From Azoarcus_F sp048158365 (lineage in GTDB: Bacteria; Pseudomonadota; Gammaproteobacteria; Burkholderiales; Rhodocyclaceae): a DNA stretch of 64,000 bases. A program made the position numbers and the translations under genes. Positions within the stretch are counted from its first letter, which is position 1; every line of letters starts with the position of its first letter. A model generated the notes under the pieces. That model did no database searches. It was not told where the DNA came from and saw nothing but the letters and a program-made list of their open reading frames with translations. This document shows, piece by piece, positions 1-8,390 of the stretch. The stretch lies in assembly GCA_048158365.1 (NCBI GenBank), contig JBLLNL010000009.1. One strand, 5' to 3'.

Positions 1-480
1 CCACACGTCGATACAGAGCAGGGCGGTGTCACCGGTCGTCAGCGGCGTACCGGCCGCACCCATGTTGACGATGTCGACCGCGCCATCGGCCTTCTTGACC
101 AGCCAGGTCCAGCCGGAGCCGAAGTTGCCGATCGCCGATGCGGTGAAGGCCTTCTTGAAGTCCTCGAACGAGCCCCACTTCGCCTTGATCGCGTCGGCCA
201 GCGCGCCGGTCGGCTCGCCGCCGCCGTTGGGTTTCATGCTGTTCCAGAAGAAGGTGTGATTCCAGACCTGGGCGGAGTTGTTGTAGATGCCGCCGGCCGG
301 GGCCTTCTTGACGATGGCTTCGAGGTCGAGGTTCTCGAACTCGGTGCCCTTGATCAGATTGTTCAGGTTGGTCACATAGGCCTGGTGATGCTTGCCGTAG
401 TGGAACTCCAACGTCTCGGCGGAGATGTGCGGCGCCAGTGCGTCCTTGGCGAAGGGCAGGGCGGGTAGGGTATGTTCCAT
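1..480 (-). CDS. sodB: Fe-type superoxide dismutase, partial (C-terminus outside window)
   Basis: Cytoplasmic superoxide dismutase. The frame starts at the ATG whose first base is 480, with AGGAGA just upstream, and runs off the left edge, so 160 of the usual ~193 codons are visible. Seen: the N-terminal motif HYGKHHQAYV with metal ligand His27, AQVWNHTFFW with the second His ligand (the Gln in AQVWNH is typical of the iron form), and IDVW at the edge carrying the Asp ligand. The last ligand (WEH) lies outside. It is transcribed leftward, like xseA behind it. Assignment to the Fe/Mn-SOD family is secure; the iron preference is inferred from the Gln. Confidence 0.95.
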   Translation of the reverse strand, partial: MEHTLPALPFAKDALAPHISAETLEFHYGKHHQAYVTNLNNLIKGTEFENLDLEAIVKKAPAGGIYNNSAQVWNHTFFWNSMKPNGGGEPTGALADAIKAKWGSFEDFKKAFTASAIGNFGSGWTWLVKKADGAVDIVNMGAAGTPLTTGDTALLCIDVW

Positions 481-593
481 GAGATTCTCCTGTGTTGAGT
501 CCTGAAGGGTTCATCGAACCGGGACGGTTCAAAGCCTGACTATTCTAGTCGGGATTAGCGCGGGATGACAACGTCCGTGTCACCCTCCGAGCT

Positions 594-1997
594 TCAGCGG
601 GTGCCGCTGTCCGGTGACGACCCGGGCGACGCGCGCCGGCGCAGGTCCGATACTGTTACGGCCAGTTCGCCGTCGCTGAGCTCGATCGAGACATTGTCGC
701 CGATCTCGACCGCATCGGTCGAGCGCAGGATGCGTCCCCGTGCGTCGCGGGTGATGCTGTATCCGCGTGCGAGCACGCCCGCCGGCGCGAGATGGGCGAG
801 GTGGGCGCCGAGCGCTGCGACGCGATCGTCGTGTCGGTGCAACCTGGTTCGACCGGCCTGAGCGAGGCGTTCGGCCAGGCGCTGGAGGTGTTCCTGATGT
901 CGTGTCAGCGCGGGATGCGGCGAGCGCAACTGTAGTCGCAGCATTCGGGTCCGCGCCTGTGCGCGCTCGATGCGCTGATCGAGCCCGAGTCGCAGGCGGC
1001 GCGCGAGCGCGTCGAGTTGCTCGGCCGAGCGCGACAGACGGTCGCGCGGATGTCTGAAGCGCAGTGCAGCCCGGTCGACACGCTGTTCCAGCGCATTGAG
1101 CCGCGTCCGGAAGCGCTGGGCGAGCAGATGCTCGAGCACGCCGAGGCGGGCGGCCGCGTCGACGAATCCTCCGGACGCGAGCTCCGCGGCGCCGGTCGGT
1201 GTGGCCGCCCGCAGGTCGGCGACGAAATCGGCGATCGTGACGTCGGTCTCGTGCCCGACTCCGCTGATCACCGGTACCGCGCACGCGCGGATGCTGCGTG
1301 CGAGCGACTCGTCGTTGAATGCCCACAAGTCCTCCAGGCTGCCGCCGCCGCGCACGACCAGCAGCACATCGATCTGGTCTTCGGCCGCGCGTGCCGACGC
1401 GGTGCGGACCGCGCTGGCGAGCGCCTGACCGGCACCGTCTCCCTGGACCGGAGCCGGATACAGCACCAGTGGCAGATGCGGTGCGCGTCGCCGCATCGCG
1501 GCCACGACATCCTGCAGCGCGGCAGCCGCGGGTGAGGTCACGATGCCGACCCGGCGCGGAAAACGCGGAATGTCCCGCTTCAGTGCCCCATCGAACAGGC
1601 CTTCGGCAGCCAGCCTGTCCTTGAGCCGCAGGAACGCTTCGAACAGGTTACCGGATCCGCCCTGTCTCAGGCCTTCGACGCTCAGCTGAAAATCGCCGCG
1701 TGCTTCGTACAGCGTGACCTGCACTCGCGCTTCGACCTGCATGCCGTTCTCCGGCCGGAAACCGAGCAACTGGGCCTTGTTGCGCCACATCGTGCATCGC
1801 ACCTGGGCCTGCTCGTCCTTGAGCGTGAAATACAGGTGTCCGGAGGCGGCGCGGGTCAGGTTGGAGACCTCGCCCGCCACCCGCAGCAGCGGAAAGCTGC
1901 GCTCGAGGGTCGTTCTGGCCAGCCGGTTGAGCGCGGAGACGCTGAGGACCTCGGTCTGGGCGCTCGACAGTGGAGGAGGATTCGATTGCAGCGACAT
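594..1997 (-). CDS. xseA: Exodeoxyribonuclease VII large subunit
   Basis: Large subunit of ExoVII, which with XseB degrades single-stranded DNA to oligonucleotides in the cytoplasm. The 467-aa product opens with an OB-fold (SVSALNRLARTTLE, FPLLRVAGEVSNL), followed by the catalytic domain with GIVTSPAAAALQDV and DVLLVVRGGGSLEDLWAFN, then a long Arg/Leu-rich helical region and the C-terminal ARGYSITRDARG motif. The frame stays open to 2081, but the ATG at 1997 (MSLQSNPP) matches the family N-terminus better. xseB is not in the window. The gene lies upstream of sodB on the same strand, with a 113-bp gap that holds nothing I recognise. Confidence 0.96.
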   Translation of the reverse strand: MSLQSNPPPLSSAQTEVLSVSALNRLARTTLERSFPLLRVAGEVSNLTRAASGHLYFTLKDEQAQVRCTMWRNKAQLLGFRPENGMQVEARVQVTLYEARGDFQLSVEGLRQGGSGNLFEAFLRLKDRLAAEGLFDGALKRDIPRFPRRVGIVTSPAAAALQDVVAAMRRRAPHLPLVLYPAPVQGDGAGQALASAVRTASARAAEDQIDVLLVVRGGGSLEDLWAFNDESLARSIRACAVPVISGVGHETDVTIADFVADLRAATPTGAAELASGGFVDAAARLGVLEHLLAQRFRTRLNALEQRVDRAALRFRHPRDRLSRSAEQLDALARRLRLGLDQRIERAQARTRMLRLQLRSPHPALTRHQEHLQRLAERLAQAGRTRLHRHDDRVAALGAHLAHLAPAGVLARGYSITRDARGRILRSTDAVEIGDNVSIELSDGELAVTVSDLRRRASPGSSPDSGTR

Positions 1998-2500
1998 GGG
2001 CCGGAGTGTAGCAGCCGGGTGTGCGCGCTGCGGCAGAACACGCCCGGAGGGGCCGGACGGCGCCCTGCTATCCACACGCATTAGGCGATGTCAATCCCCC
2101 GAAAAAAACACTTATGGATCAAAGGCGTATTTTTAAGTATATGATTTACATGTGAAAATTTGTTGCATCATTTTGCAGCGATCTAGTGACGTGCCCGCGG
2201 GATCGGCCGTTCAGCGTGGTGGCGGGTGTTAGTCCACAAGCTTATCCACAGGATCTGTGGATTGCGTCGCGATCGTTACCGGTTGAACGCTGGGGTACGA
2301 GGCGGCCGCCGGACAGGGGTGAAGGGCGGGTTTGTACCTATTTTCGTGACCGCAGACGCTGCGCTAGATTGGCCAATCAACGGTGCTGAACACACATCAT
2401 GGCCGCGGGCGTCGAAACGATACGCTCCCTCAGGACGATGGCTGGCAGGATTGCCGGGCGGCGCCGAGCGATATTCATAACTGAAGAAGGAGACATTCGA
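1998..2500. other. Intergenic region: AT-rich stretch and DnaA-box-like cluster
   Basis: This 503-bp divergent gap separates xseA (leftward) from the TAXI receptor (rightward). Bases ~2100-2185 are conspicuously AT-rich for this genome. About 55 bp further on lie three DnaA-box-like nonamers within 36 bp: TTAGTCCACA at 2229-2238, a consensus TTATCCACA at 2242-2250, and inverted TGTGGATTG at 2256-2264. The remaining sequence to 2480 shows no convincing gene. It presumably also holds both divergent promoters. Whether the boxes titrate DnaA, regulate a neighbour or do nothing cannot be told here. Confidence 0.5.
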
Positions 2501-3463
2501 ATGAGAGTGAAGCGATTTCTGTGCGCGTCCGCGCTCGCGCTGGCGGCACCGCTGGTCGGAGCCCAGCAGCAATTGTCCATCGCGACCGGCGGAACCGGCG
2601 GCGTGTACTACCCGATCGGGGGCGGCATCGCGGAACTGATCAATCGGCACATCGAAGGTCACTCTGCGGTTGCGGAGGTCACCGGCGCGTCTGTCGAGAA
2701 CATGGGGCTGATCGCCCGCGGTGACTCCGACCTGGCGCTGGTGCTGGCCGACACGGCCTATCAGGCCTACACCGGTACCGGACGCTTCGAGGGTCGCCAG
2801 ATCAGCGCTGCCCGCGCGATCGGTTCGATCTATCCGAACGCGGTCCAGATCGTCACGCTGGCCAACTCGGGCATTACCAGTCTGCAGGACCTGCGCGGCA
2901 AGCGGGTGTCGGTCGGCGCCCCGGGCAGCGGCACGGAGGTCAACGCCAAGACGCTGCTCGAGTCCAACGGCCTGAGCTACGAGGACAAGGCGATTCAGCG
3001 GCTGAACTTCAACGAGACGGCCGATGCGTTGCGCGACGGTGACATCGATGCCGGGTTCTGGAGCGTCGGGCCTCCGACCAGTTCGATCATGAACCTCGCC
3101 GCGACCCGCGACATCGCACTCGTCCCGCTCAGCGCAGAGGAGATTGCGAATGCGCAGAAGGCGGAGCCGGTGTTCGCGCCCTACACGCTGCGCGCCGGCA
3201 TCTATGACAAGGTGGACCAGCCGGTGAATACGATCAGTATCCCCAATGTGCTGGTGGTCAGTGCCGACATGTCCGACGATACGGCCTATGCAATCACCAA
3301 GGTCCTGTTCGAGAAGACCGCAGAGCTGATCGCGATCCATCCGGCGGCCAACGACACCACGGTCGAGTTCAGCCTGACCTCCACGCCGGTGCCGCTTCAC
3401 CCCGGCGCGCTGCGCTACTACGAGGAGATCGGCGCAGCGGTGCCTGACCGCCTGAAGCCCTGA
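2501..3463 (+). CDS. TAXI-family TRAP transporter solute receptor
   Basis: Periplasmic binding protein of a TAXI-type tripartite (TRAP) importer, which would deliver an organic anion or amino-acid-like solute to the membrane permease. The start at 2501 follows a GAAGGAG site and gives a clean signal peptide (MRVKRFLCASALALAAPLVGA), so the upstream in-frame ATG at 2399 is not used. The mature protein shows IATGGTGGVYYPIGGG, LRGKRVSVGAPGSGTEV and GDIDAGFWSVGPPTSSI, all typical of TAXI receptors. At 320 aa it has normal length. It is followed by a DUF1850 gene and the fused permease, the usual TAXI operon order. The ligand cannot be told from sequence. Confidence 0.93.
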   Translation: MRVKRFLCASALALAAPLVGAQQQLSIATGGTGGVYYPIGGGIAELINRHIEGHSAVAEVTGASVENMGLIARGDSDLALVLADTAYQAYTGTGRFEGRQISAARAIGSIYPNAVQIVTLANSGITSLQDLRGKRVSVGAPGSGTEVNAKTLLESNGLSYEDKAIQRLNFNETADALRDGDIDAGFWSVGPPTSSIMNLAATRDIALVPLSAEEIANAQKAEPVFAPYTLRAGIYDKVDQPVNTISIPNVLVVSADMSDDTAYAITKVLFEKTAELIAIHPAANDTTVEFSLTSTPVPLHPGALRYYEEIGAAVPDRLKP

Positions 3464-3475
3464 CCGACAGGGCGC

Positions 3476-3979
3476 ATGGTTTCGTGCGCGATGCGCGGGT
3501 GCGGGTTGGTGCTCGCGCTCGCGTTTTCGATTTCAGGGCAGGCGACGGCCGATGCGCGCATCGTCGTGACGGACGAGACGGGCACCCTGCTGACCGCCTT
3601 CGAGGTCCGCGACGGTGAACAGTGGTGCCTGGTCTGGAACCACTCGGTGGCCGGCTTTCCGGTTCGCGACTGTTTCGTTCGCCGGTCAACCACGCTGGTG
3701 CTCGATTCCAGTCATCAGCCCGATTTCGCTGCCGGTCTCGGTCATTACGAAGGCCGTGGCACGATGGTCGCGGACGCGCGCGGCGGCTACCGGATCGAGG
3801 CGATCGACGAACCGGTGCCGGACAACCGTCTTCGCCTGCGCGTGGGCAGTGCGGCGGTCGATCATCGCATCGAACACGCCGCCGGGCAGTTCAGTCTGAG
3901 CGCGGTCGCGGAACATCGGCGGGTGCAGATCAGCCTCTTCGATTCGAGTGAAGGGCCTGTGCCCATGAGGACACCATGA
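3476..3979 (+). CDS. DUF1850 protein of TAXI-TRAP operon
   Basis: A 167-aa exported protein with an N-terminal hydrophobic signal (VLALAFSISGQATADA) and the DUF1850 pattern WCLVWNHSVAGFPVRDCF plus DSSHQPDFAAGLGHYEGRG. This family is found mainly between TAXI receptors and their fused permeases, which is its position here: 12 bp after the receptor, with its stop overlapping the permease start (ATGA at 3976-3979). Its biochemical role is not established; an accessory function in the transporter is inferred from position. The initiation codon could also be the ATG at 3491. Confidence 0.88.
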   Translation: MVSCAMRGCGLVLALAFSISGQATADARIVVTDETGTLLTAFEVRDGEQWCLVWNHSVAGFPVRDCFVRRSTTLVLDSSHQPDFAAGLGHYEGRGTMVADARGGYRIEAIDEPVPDNRLRLRVGSAAVDHRIEHAAGQFSLSAVAEHRRVQISLFDSSEGPVPMRTP

Positions 3980-5973
3980 GCCAGCAAGAACATTCACTGC
4001 TCGGGCCGAGCGGCAGCCATTTCCGGCCGATCTTCCTGCTGATCACGGTGGTCGCGGTGGGTTTGTCGCTGTTCCAGCTCTACTCGGCCGGCATCCAGCA
4101 AATGGGTCTGTTCTATCAGCGCAGCATCCATATCGCGCTGATCATGATGCTGGTGTTCCTGATGTACCCGGTCTTCGGCTCGGGGCGCAAGCGCGGCATC
4201 CTCGGCGGGATCATCGATATCGCGTTCTTCGCCGGTGCCATCCTCACCGGCTTCTACCTGTCCTACAACCTCGACGCGATCATCGCGCGCGCCGGGTTCT
4301 GGAACCAGACCGACATCATCGTAGGCTGCATCGCGATCGTGACCGTGCTCGAGGCCTGTCGTCGCGCGGTCGGCATCGGGCTGACCATCATCGCGGTCGT
4401 GTTCATCGTCTATGCACTGGCCGGTCCGCGCGGTGCACTGCCATGGCTCGCGGATTACCTTCCGGGGATCCTGTCGCATCGCGGCAACTCGGTGGAACGT
4501 CTGATCGGACAACTGTATCTGGGCCAGGAGGGCCTGTTCGGCCTGCCGCTCGGCGTCGCCGCCACCTTCATCTTCGTGTTCGTGCTGTTCGGCGCCTTTC
4601 TGGAGGTGACAGGTGCCGGCAAATTCTTCATCGATCTGGCCTATGCGGCCACCGGACGTCAGCGCGGTGGGCCGGCCAAGGCGGCAGTGCTCGCTTCGGC
4701 CGGCATGGGTTCGATCTCGGGTAGCGCGATCGCGAACGTGGTCACGACCGGCGCCTTCACCATTCCGTTGATGAAGCGCCTCGGCTACCGGCCCGCACAG
4801 GCCGGCGGCATCGAGGCCGCGGCCAGTACCGGCGGGCAGATCATGCCGCCGCTGATGGGCGCGGGGGCCTTCCTGATGGCCGAATACACGCGCGTGCCCT
4901 ATCTGGAGATCGTCAAGGTCAGCATCATTCCGGCGATCCTGTATTTCGGCACCGTGTATCTGTTCGTGCACATCATTGCGCTCAAGCAGGGCATGAAGGG
5001 CATGACCGCCGACGAGTTGCCGTCGGTGCGGCAGGTGATGCGCGACGGCTGGCATTTCGTCGTGCCGCTGGTGGTGCTGGTCTATCTGCTGGCGATGCAC
5101 ATGTCGCCGATGCGGGTCGGTTACTACGCGGTGGTGTCGGTGGTCGGGGTCGCCGTGCTGCGCTATCTGGTGTGGTTCTTCGTCATCGGTCCGCGTCATG
5201 GACATCCGGTGGACTGGGCGCGCATCCGGGCGATGATGGTCAACGGCCTGCGCCTGCTGATCGAGGGGCTGTCGTTGGGCGCGCGCAATGCGGTGCCGGT
5301 CAGCATGGCCTGTGCGATCGCCGGGATCATCGTCGGCGTGGTCGGTCTGACCGGGCTCGGCCTCAAGTTCTCGTCGATGATGATGGCCTTCTCGGGCGGC
5401 AACATCGTGCTCGCACTGCTGATGGTGATCATCGCGAGCCTGATCCTGGGCATGGGACTGCCGGTGACCGCGGCCTATATCGTGCTGATCGTGCTGGTGG
5501 GGCCGGCACTGTCGAACGAGTTCGGCATCCCGTTGCTGATCGCGCACCTGGTGGTGTTCTGGTATTCGCAGGACTCCAACGTGACCCCGCCTGTCGCGCT
5601 GGCGGGTTTCGCCGGCGCTGCGATCGCGGGCAGTAAACCGATGGAAACCAGCTTCCAGGCCTGGAAGTTTGCCAAGGGCCTGTACCTGATTCCGCTGTTC
5701 ATGGTGTTCAATCAGGAACTGATCATGGGCGGTCCGCTGCTGGTGGTCATCTGGAACGTGGTGATCGCGGTCTGTGCGCTGGCGGCTTTCGCGGCCGCGC
5801 TCGAAGGCTACCTGTTTACGCGGATGGGCCTGCTGTCGCGCCTGCTGATCGTGCCGGCGACGATCGCGATCTTCTACCCCAGCTTCATGTTCGAGGCGTC
5901 CGGGCTCGGCACGATCATCGCCCTGCTCGGTCTGAACTGGATCGCGTCCCGACGCGAAGCCGCTCCGGCCTGA
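3976..5973 (+). CDS. TRAP transporter permease, fused small and large membrane subunits
   Basis: Inner-membrane permease of the TAXI-TRAP system (665 aa). The small 4-TM (DctQ-like) and large 12-TM (DctM-like) modules are fused, as usual for TAXI systems. The large module is recognisable by GSISGSAIANVVTTGAFTIP, AAASTGGQIMPPLMGAGAF and the late GMGLPVTAAYIVL motif; hydrophobic helices cover most of the protein. It overlaps the DUF1850 stop by four bases, implying coupled translation. Transport is expected to be driven by an ion gradient rather than ATP. Substrate unknown. Confidence 0.94.
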   Translation: MSQQEHSLLGPSGSHFRPIFLLITVVAVGLSLFQLYSAGIQQMGLFYQRSIHIALIMMLVFLMYPVFGSGRKRGILGGIIDIAFFAGAILTGFYLSYNLDAIIARAGFWNQTDIIVGCIAIVTVLEACRRAVGIGLTIIAVVFIVYALAGPRGALPWLADYLPGILSHRGNSVERLIGQLYLGQEGLFGLPLGVAATFIFVFVLFGAFLEVTGAGKFFIDLAYAATGRQRGGPAKAAVLASAGMGSISGSAIANVVTTGAFTIPLMKRLGYRPAQAGGIEAAASTGGQIMPPLMGAGAFLMAEYTRVPYLEIVKVSIIPAILYFGTVYLFVHIIALKQGMKGMTADELPSVRQVMRDGWHFVVPLVVLVYLLAMHMSPMRVGYYAVVSVVGVAVLRYLVWFFVIGPRHGHPVDWARIRAMMVNGLRLLIEGLSLGARNAVPVSMACAIAGIIVGVVGLTGLGLKFSSMMMAFSGGNIVLALLMVIIASLILGMGLPVTAAYIVLIVLVGPALSNEFGIPLLIAHLVVFWYSQDSNVTPPVALAGFAGAAIAGSKPMETSFQAWKFAKGLYLIPLFMVFNQELIMGGPLLVVIWNVVIAVCALAAFAAALEGYLFTRMGLLSRLLIVPATIAIFYPSFMFEASGLGTIIALLGLNWIASRREAAPA

Positions 5974-6059
5974 CTTGGCAGCCACCGCGCATCGACGCCC
6001 GATGCCGATGCTCGCCACCGGTGATGCGTGTGCGCGGGCACGCCGGATCGGGACGGAGC

Positions 6060-6088
6060 TTGCCCTTAGCCCGGTCGAGCGCTAGAGT
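6060..6088 (+). promoter_or_regulatory. Candidate sigma-70 promoter for exbB operon
   Basis: TTGCCC at 6060-6065 and TAGAGT at 6083-6088 are separated by exactly 17 bp and lie 30 bp before the exbB GTG start, after the convincing end of the TRAP operon. By eye only; the -10 matches 4 of 6 consensus positions. Confidence 0.4.
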
Positions 6089-6118
6089 TCCGGCTTTCGG
6101 ATTGGGGAGAACGGGTGC

Positions 6119-6727
6119 GTGTTCGCAATCATTGAAGCATCCGGATGGCCGATCTGGCCCCTGCTGCTGGCATCGGTCATCGCGGTCGCACTGATCATCG
6201 AACGCTCGATCAGCCTTAGACAGGTCAAGGTCTGTCCGCAGGGTCTGCTCGACGACGTGCTGGCCGATCTGCGCATGCATGGCGTGACCACGCAGATGAC
6301 GAAAGAGGTCGCGGCCCATTCCCCGCTCGGCAAGGTGCTCGCCGCGGGCCTGCGCAACGTCAGCAGCTCGCGCGAGATCATGAAGGAGTCGATCGAGGAG
6401 ACCGGTCGCGCGGTGGCGCACGAGCTGGAGCGCTACCTCACCTCACTCGGCACCATCGCCGCCATCAGTCCGCTGCTCGGGCTGTTCGGCACCATCATCG
6501 GCATGATCGACATCTTCGCGTCGCAGGGTGTCAGCGGAGCGAACCCGCAGCAGCTTGCCCAGGGCATCTCGATCGCGCTCAACACGACCGGCCTGGGGCT
6601 GATCATCGCGATCCCGGCCACCATCTTCTGGCGTCATTTCCGCGCGCAGGTCGACAGCCTGGTGATCGACATGGAGCAGCAGGCGATCAAGCTGGTCGAG
6701 GTCGTGCATGGCGAGCGCAGAGCGTAG
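6119..6727 (+). CDS. exbB: ExbB/TolQ-family proton-channel subunit
   Basis: MotA/TolQ/ExbB-family inner-membrane protein (202 aa) which with ExbD uses the proton gradient to energise an outer-membrane process. It starts at a GTG (6119) behind GGGGAGA. One N-terminal TM segment (PIWPLLLASVIAVALIIE) is followed by a cytoplasmic loop and the family core SLGTIAAISPLLGLFGTIIGMI with two further TM segments (LNTTGLGLIIAIPATIFW). Its partner exbD follows after 9 bp. No TonB is adjacent; the operon continues into lipid A genes, an order common in beta- and gammaproteobacteria, so the partner system is uncertain. Confidence 0.92.
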   Translation: MFAIIEASGWPIWPLLLASVIAVALIIERSISLRQVKVCPQGLLDDVLADLRMHGVTTQMTKEVAAHSPLGKVLAAGLRNVSSSREIMKESIEETGRAVAHELERYLTSLGTIAAISPLLGLFGTIIGMIDIFASQGVSGANPQQLAQGISIALNTTGLGLIIAIPATIFWRHFRAQVDSLVIDMEQQAIKLVEVVHGERRA

Positions 6728-6736
6728 GCCGGCGCG

Positions 6737-7159
6737 ATGAACTTCCAGCGCGGCAGCCGCCAGGAGGCGCCCGAGGTCAATCTGATACCGCTGATCGACG
6801 TGGTGCTGGTCATCATCATCTTTCTGATGCTGACGACCACTTTCTCCAAGGTGTCGGGCCTGGAGATCAATCTGCCGACCGCGGATGCGGAAGCGACCGA
6901 GGCCCCGGCCAATGAGATCACGGTCGCGGTGACCGCTGCCGGGGACGTCATCATCGACGGCACGCCGGTCGGGTCGCGCGGGATCCCGGCGGTCGCGGCC
7001 GCGCTCGGCCGGGCCGTGACGCCCGGCGCCGGCGATCCGGTCATCGTGATCAATGCGGATGCACAGGCTTCCCACCAGAGCGTGATCGATGTGATGCAGG
7101 CGGCGCAGCAGGCCGGTCTGCCGCAGATCACCTTCGCGATACAGTCGCCACAGGACTGA
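6737..7159 (+). CDS. exbD: ExbD/TolR-family protein
   Basis: Partner of the ExbB-like protein (140 aa). It has a short cytoplasmic N-terminus, a single TM helix with the proton-carrying Asp in NLIPLIDVVLVIIIFLML, and a periplasmic domain ending in HQSVIDVMQAAQQAGLPQITFAI, the conserved ExbD/TolR tail. It lies 9 bp after exbB and 42 bp before lpxK. The Asp in LIDVV is the family's essential residue and is intact. Confidence 0.93.
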   Translation: MNFQRGSRQEAPEVNLIPLIDVVLVIIIFLMLTTTFSKVSGLEINLPTADAEATEAPANEITVAVTAAGDVIIDGTPVGSRGIPAVAAALGRAVTPGAGDPVIVINADAQASHQSVIDVMQAAQQAGLPQITFAIQSPQD

Positions 7160-7201
7160 AGACCCGATCCGGTTTTCGGTCCGCATCGGACGCGTCCAAC
7201 C

Positions 7202-8215
7202 ATGCCGCAGAAGCCGCCCGCCTTCTGGAAGTCTCGCTCGCTGGCGGCCATGTGTCTGCTGCCGCTGGCCGCGCTTTTCTGGCTCCTTGTGTCTGTCCGG
7301 CGCAGCCTGTTCCGTCACGGCGTTCTCGCCTCGGTGAGACTGCCCGTCCCGGTGATCGTGGTCGGCAACATCGCCGTCGGCGGAAGCGGCAAGACGCCGG
7401 TGGTGCAATGGCTGATCGATGCGCTGCGCGGCGCCGGTTATCGTCCGGGTATCGTCAGTCGGGGCTACGGCGGTGCGTTCGAAGGCGTCACGATGGTGGA
7501 TGCCGACGCCGACCCGGCGCGCTACGGGGATGAACCGGTGCTGCTTGCGCGCACCTGTGGCTGTCCGGTCGCGGTCGGTGCCGATCGGCCGGCCGCCGCG
7601 GCCCGATTGCTTGCCGATCATCCGGAATGCGATGTACTTGTGTCCGACGACGGCCTGCAACACTATCGGCTGCAGCGCGACATCGAGGTCGTCGTGGTCG
7701 ATCCGGATACGCTCGCCAACCGCTGGCTGTTGCCGTCCGGACCGCTGCGCGAAGGCCTGTCCCGGCTGGCCGATTGCGATGTGGTGGTCGCACACGGGGT
7801 GCTCGATCCCGCGCTGGTGTCCCGTTGCGGGACGACGCCGGTCAAACGCATGCGCCTGGCCGGCGAGCAGCTGCAGCGGCTGGGCGCACCGGACGATAGC
7901 GTGCCGCTGTCGTCCTTCGCGGGTCGCCGGGTGCACGCGATCGCCGGAATCGGACGGCCCGAGCGCTTCTTTGCGCAGCTGGCCGCAGCGGGGCTGGACG
8001 TCGTGCCGCATGCCTTCCCGGATCATCATCGCTTCGAGGCTGCGGATCTCGCGTTCGACGAGGATGCTCCGCGCATCATGACGGCCAAGGATGCGGTAAA
8101 ATGCGTAATCTTTGCGCTGGCCGATGCCTGGGTTCTACCGGTGGCCGCTCGCATCGAGCCGGGCATGCAAGACACAATACTGGAGAAACTGAAGCATGGA
8201 CGCGAGGCTGCTTGA
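7202..8215 (+). CDS. lpxK: Tetraacyldisaccharide 4'-kinase
   Basis: Phosphorylates the 4' position of the lipid A disaccharide to give lipid IVA at the cytoplasmic face of the inner membrane. The 337-aa protein has an N-terminal membrane-anchoring hydrophobic segment (LAAMCLLPLAALFWLLVSV), the P-loop GNIAVGGSGKTPVV, and downstream motifs VSRGYGG and SDDGLQHYRL typical of LpxK. Its 3' end overlaps the next gene by 20 bp. The flanking genes (kdsB for Kdo activation) act in the same lipopolysaccharide pathway. Confidence 0.97.
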   Translation: MPQKPPAFWKSRSLAAMCLLPLAALFWLLVSVRRSLFRHGVLASVRLPVPVIVVGNIAVGGSGKTPVVQWLIDALRGAGYRPGIVSRGYGGAFEGVTMVDADADPARYGDEPVLLARTCGCPVAVGADRPAAAARLLADHPECDVLVSDDGLQHYRLQRDIEVVVVDPDTLANRWLLPSGPLREGLSRLADCDVVVAHGVLDPALVSRCGTTPVKRMRLAGEQLQRLGAPDDSVPLSSFAGRRVHAIAGIGRPERFFAQLAAAGLDVVPHAFPDHHRFEAADLAFDEDAPRIMTAKDAVKCVIFALADAWVLPVAARIEPGMQDTILEKLKHGREAA

Positions 8216-8390
8216 AATCCTGGTGTGCCCGATCTGCAAGGGTCCGCTCGACTTTCTGAAGAACAGGCAGGAACTCGTGTGCAAGGCGGATCGTCTCGCC
8301 TTCCCGATTCGCGACGGTATCCCGGTCATGCTCGAGGAGGAGGCGAGGCACATGAGTGCCGAAGATGTAGACGCATTGCGCAAGCGATGA
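8196..8390 (+). CDS. Trm112-family small zinc protein (YcaR-like)
   Basis: A 64-aa protein of the Trm112/YcaR family: LLEILVCPICKGPLDF followed by LVCKADRLAFPIRDGIPVML. The CPIC pair and the single later Cys form a partial metal-binding knuckle. The start at 8196 has GGAG 11 bp upstream and lies inside the lpxK 3' end; its TGA overlaps the kdsB ATG (ATGA). The lpxK-ycaR-kdsB order is widely conserved; the protein's molecular role in bacteria is not settled. Confidence 0.92.
   Translation: MDARLLEILVCPICKGPLDFLKNRQELVCKADRLAFPIRDGIPVMLEEEARHMSAEDVDALRKR

Noticed and set aside
2229..2264. Chromosomal origin oriC
   Set aside because: Only three DnaA-like boxes, two imperfect, and no dnaA/dnaN/gidA neighbourhood; kept only as a candidate DnaA site.
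3994..6018. 674-aa minus-strand open frame opposite the TRAP permease
   Set aside because: His/Arg/Asp-rich composition typical of antisense frames in GC-rich DNA; the plus strand encodes a clear permease.
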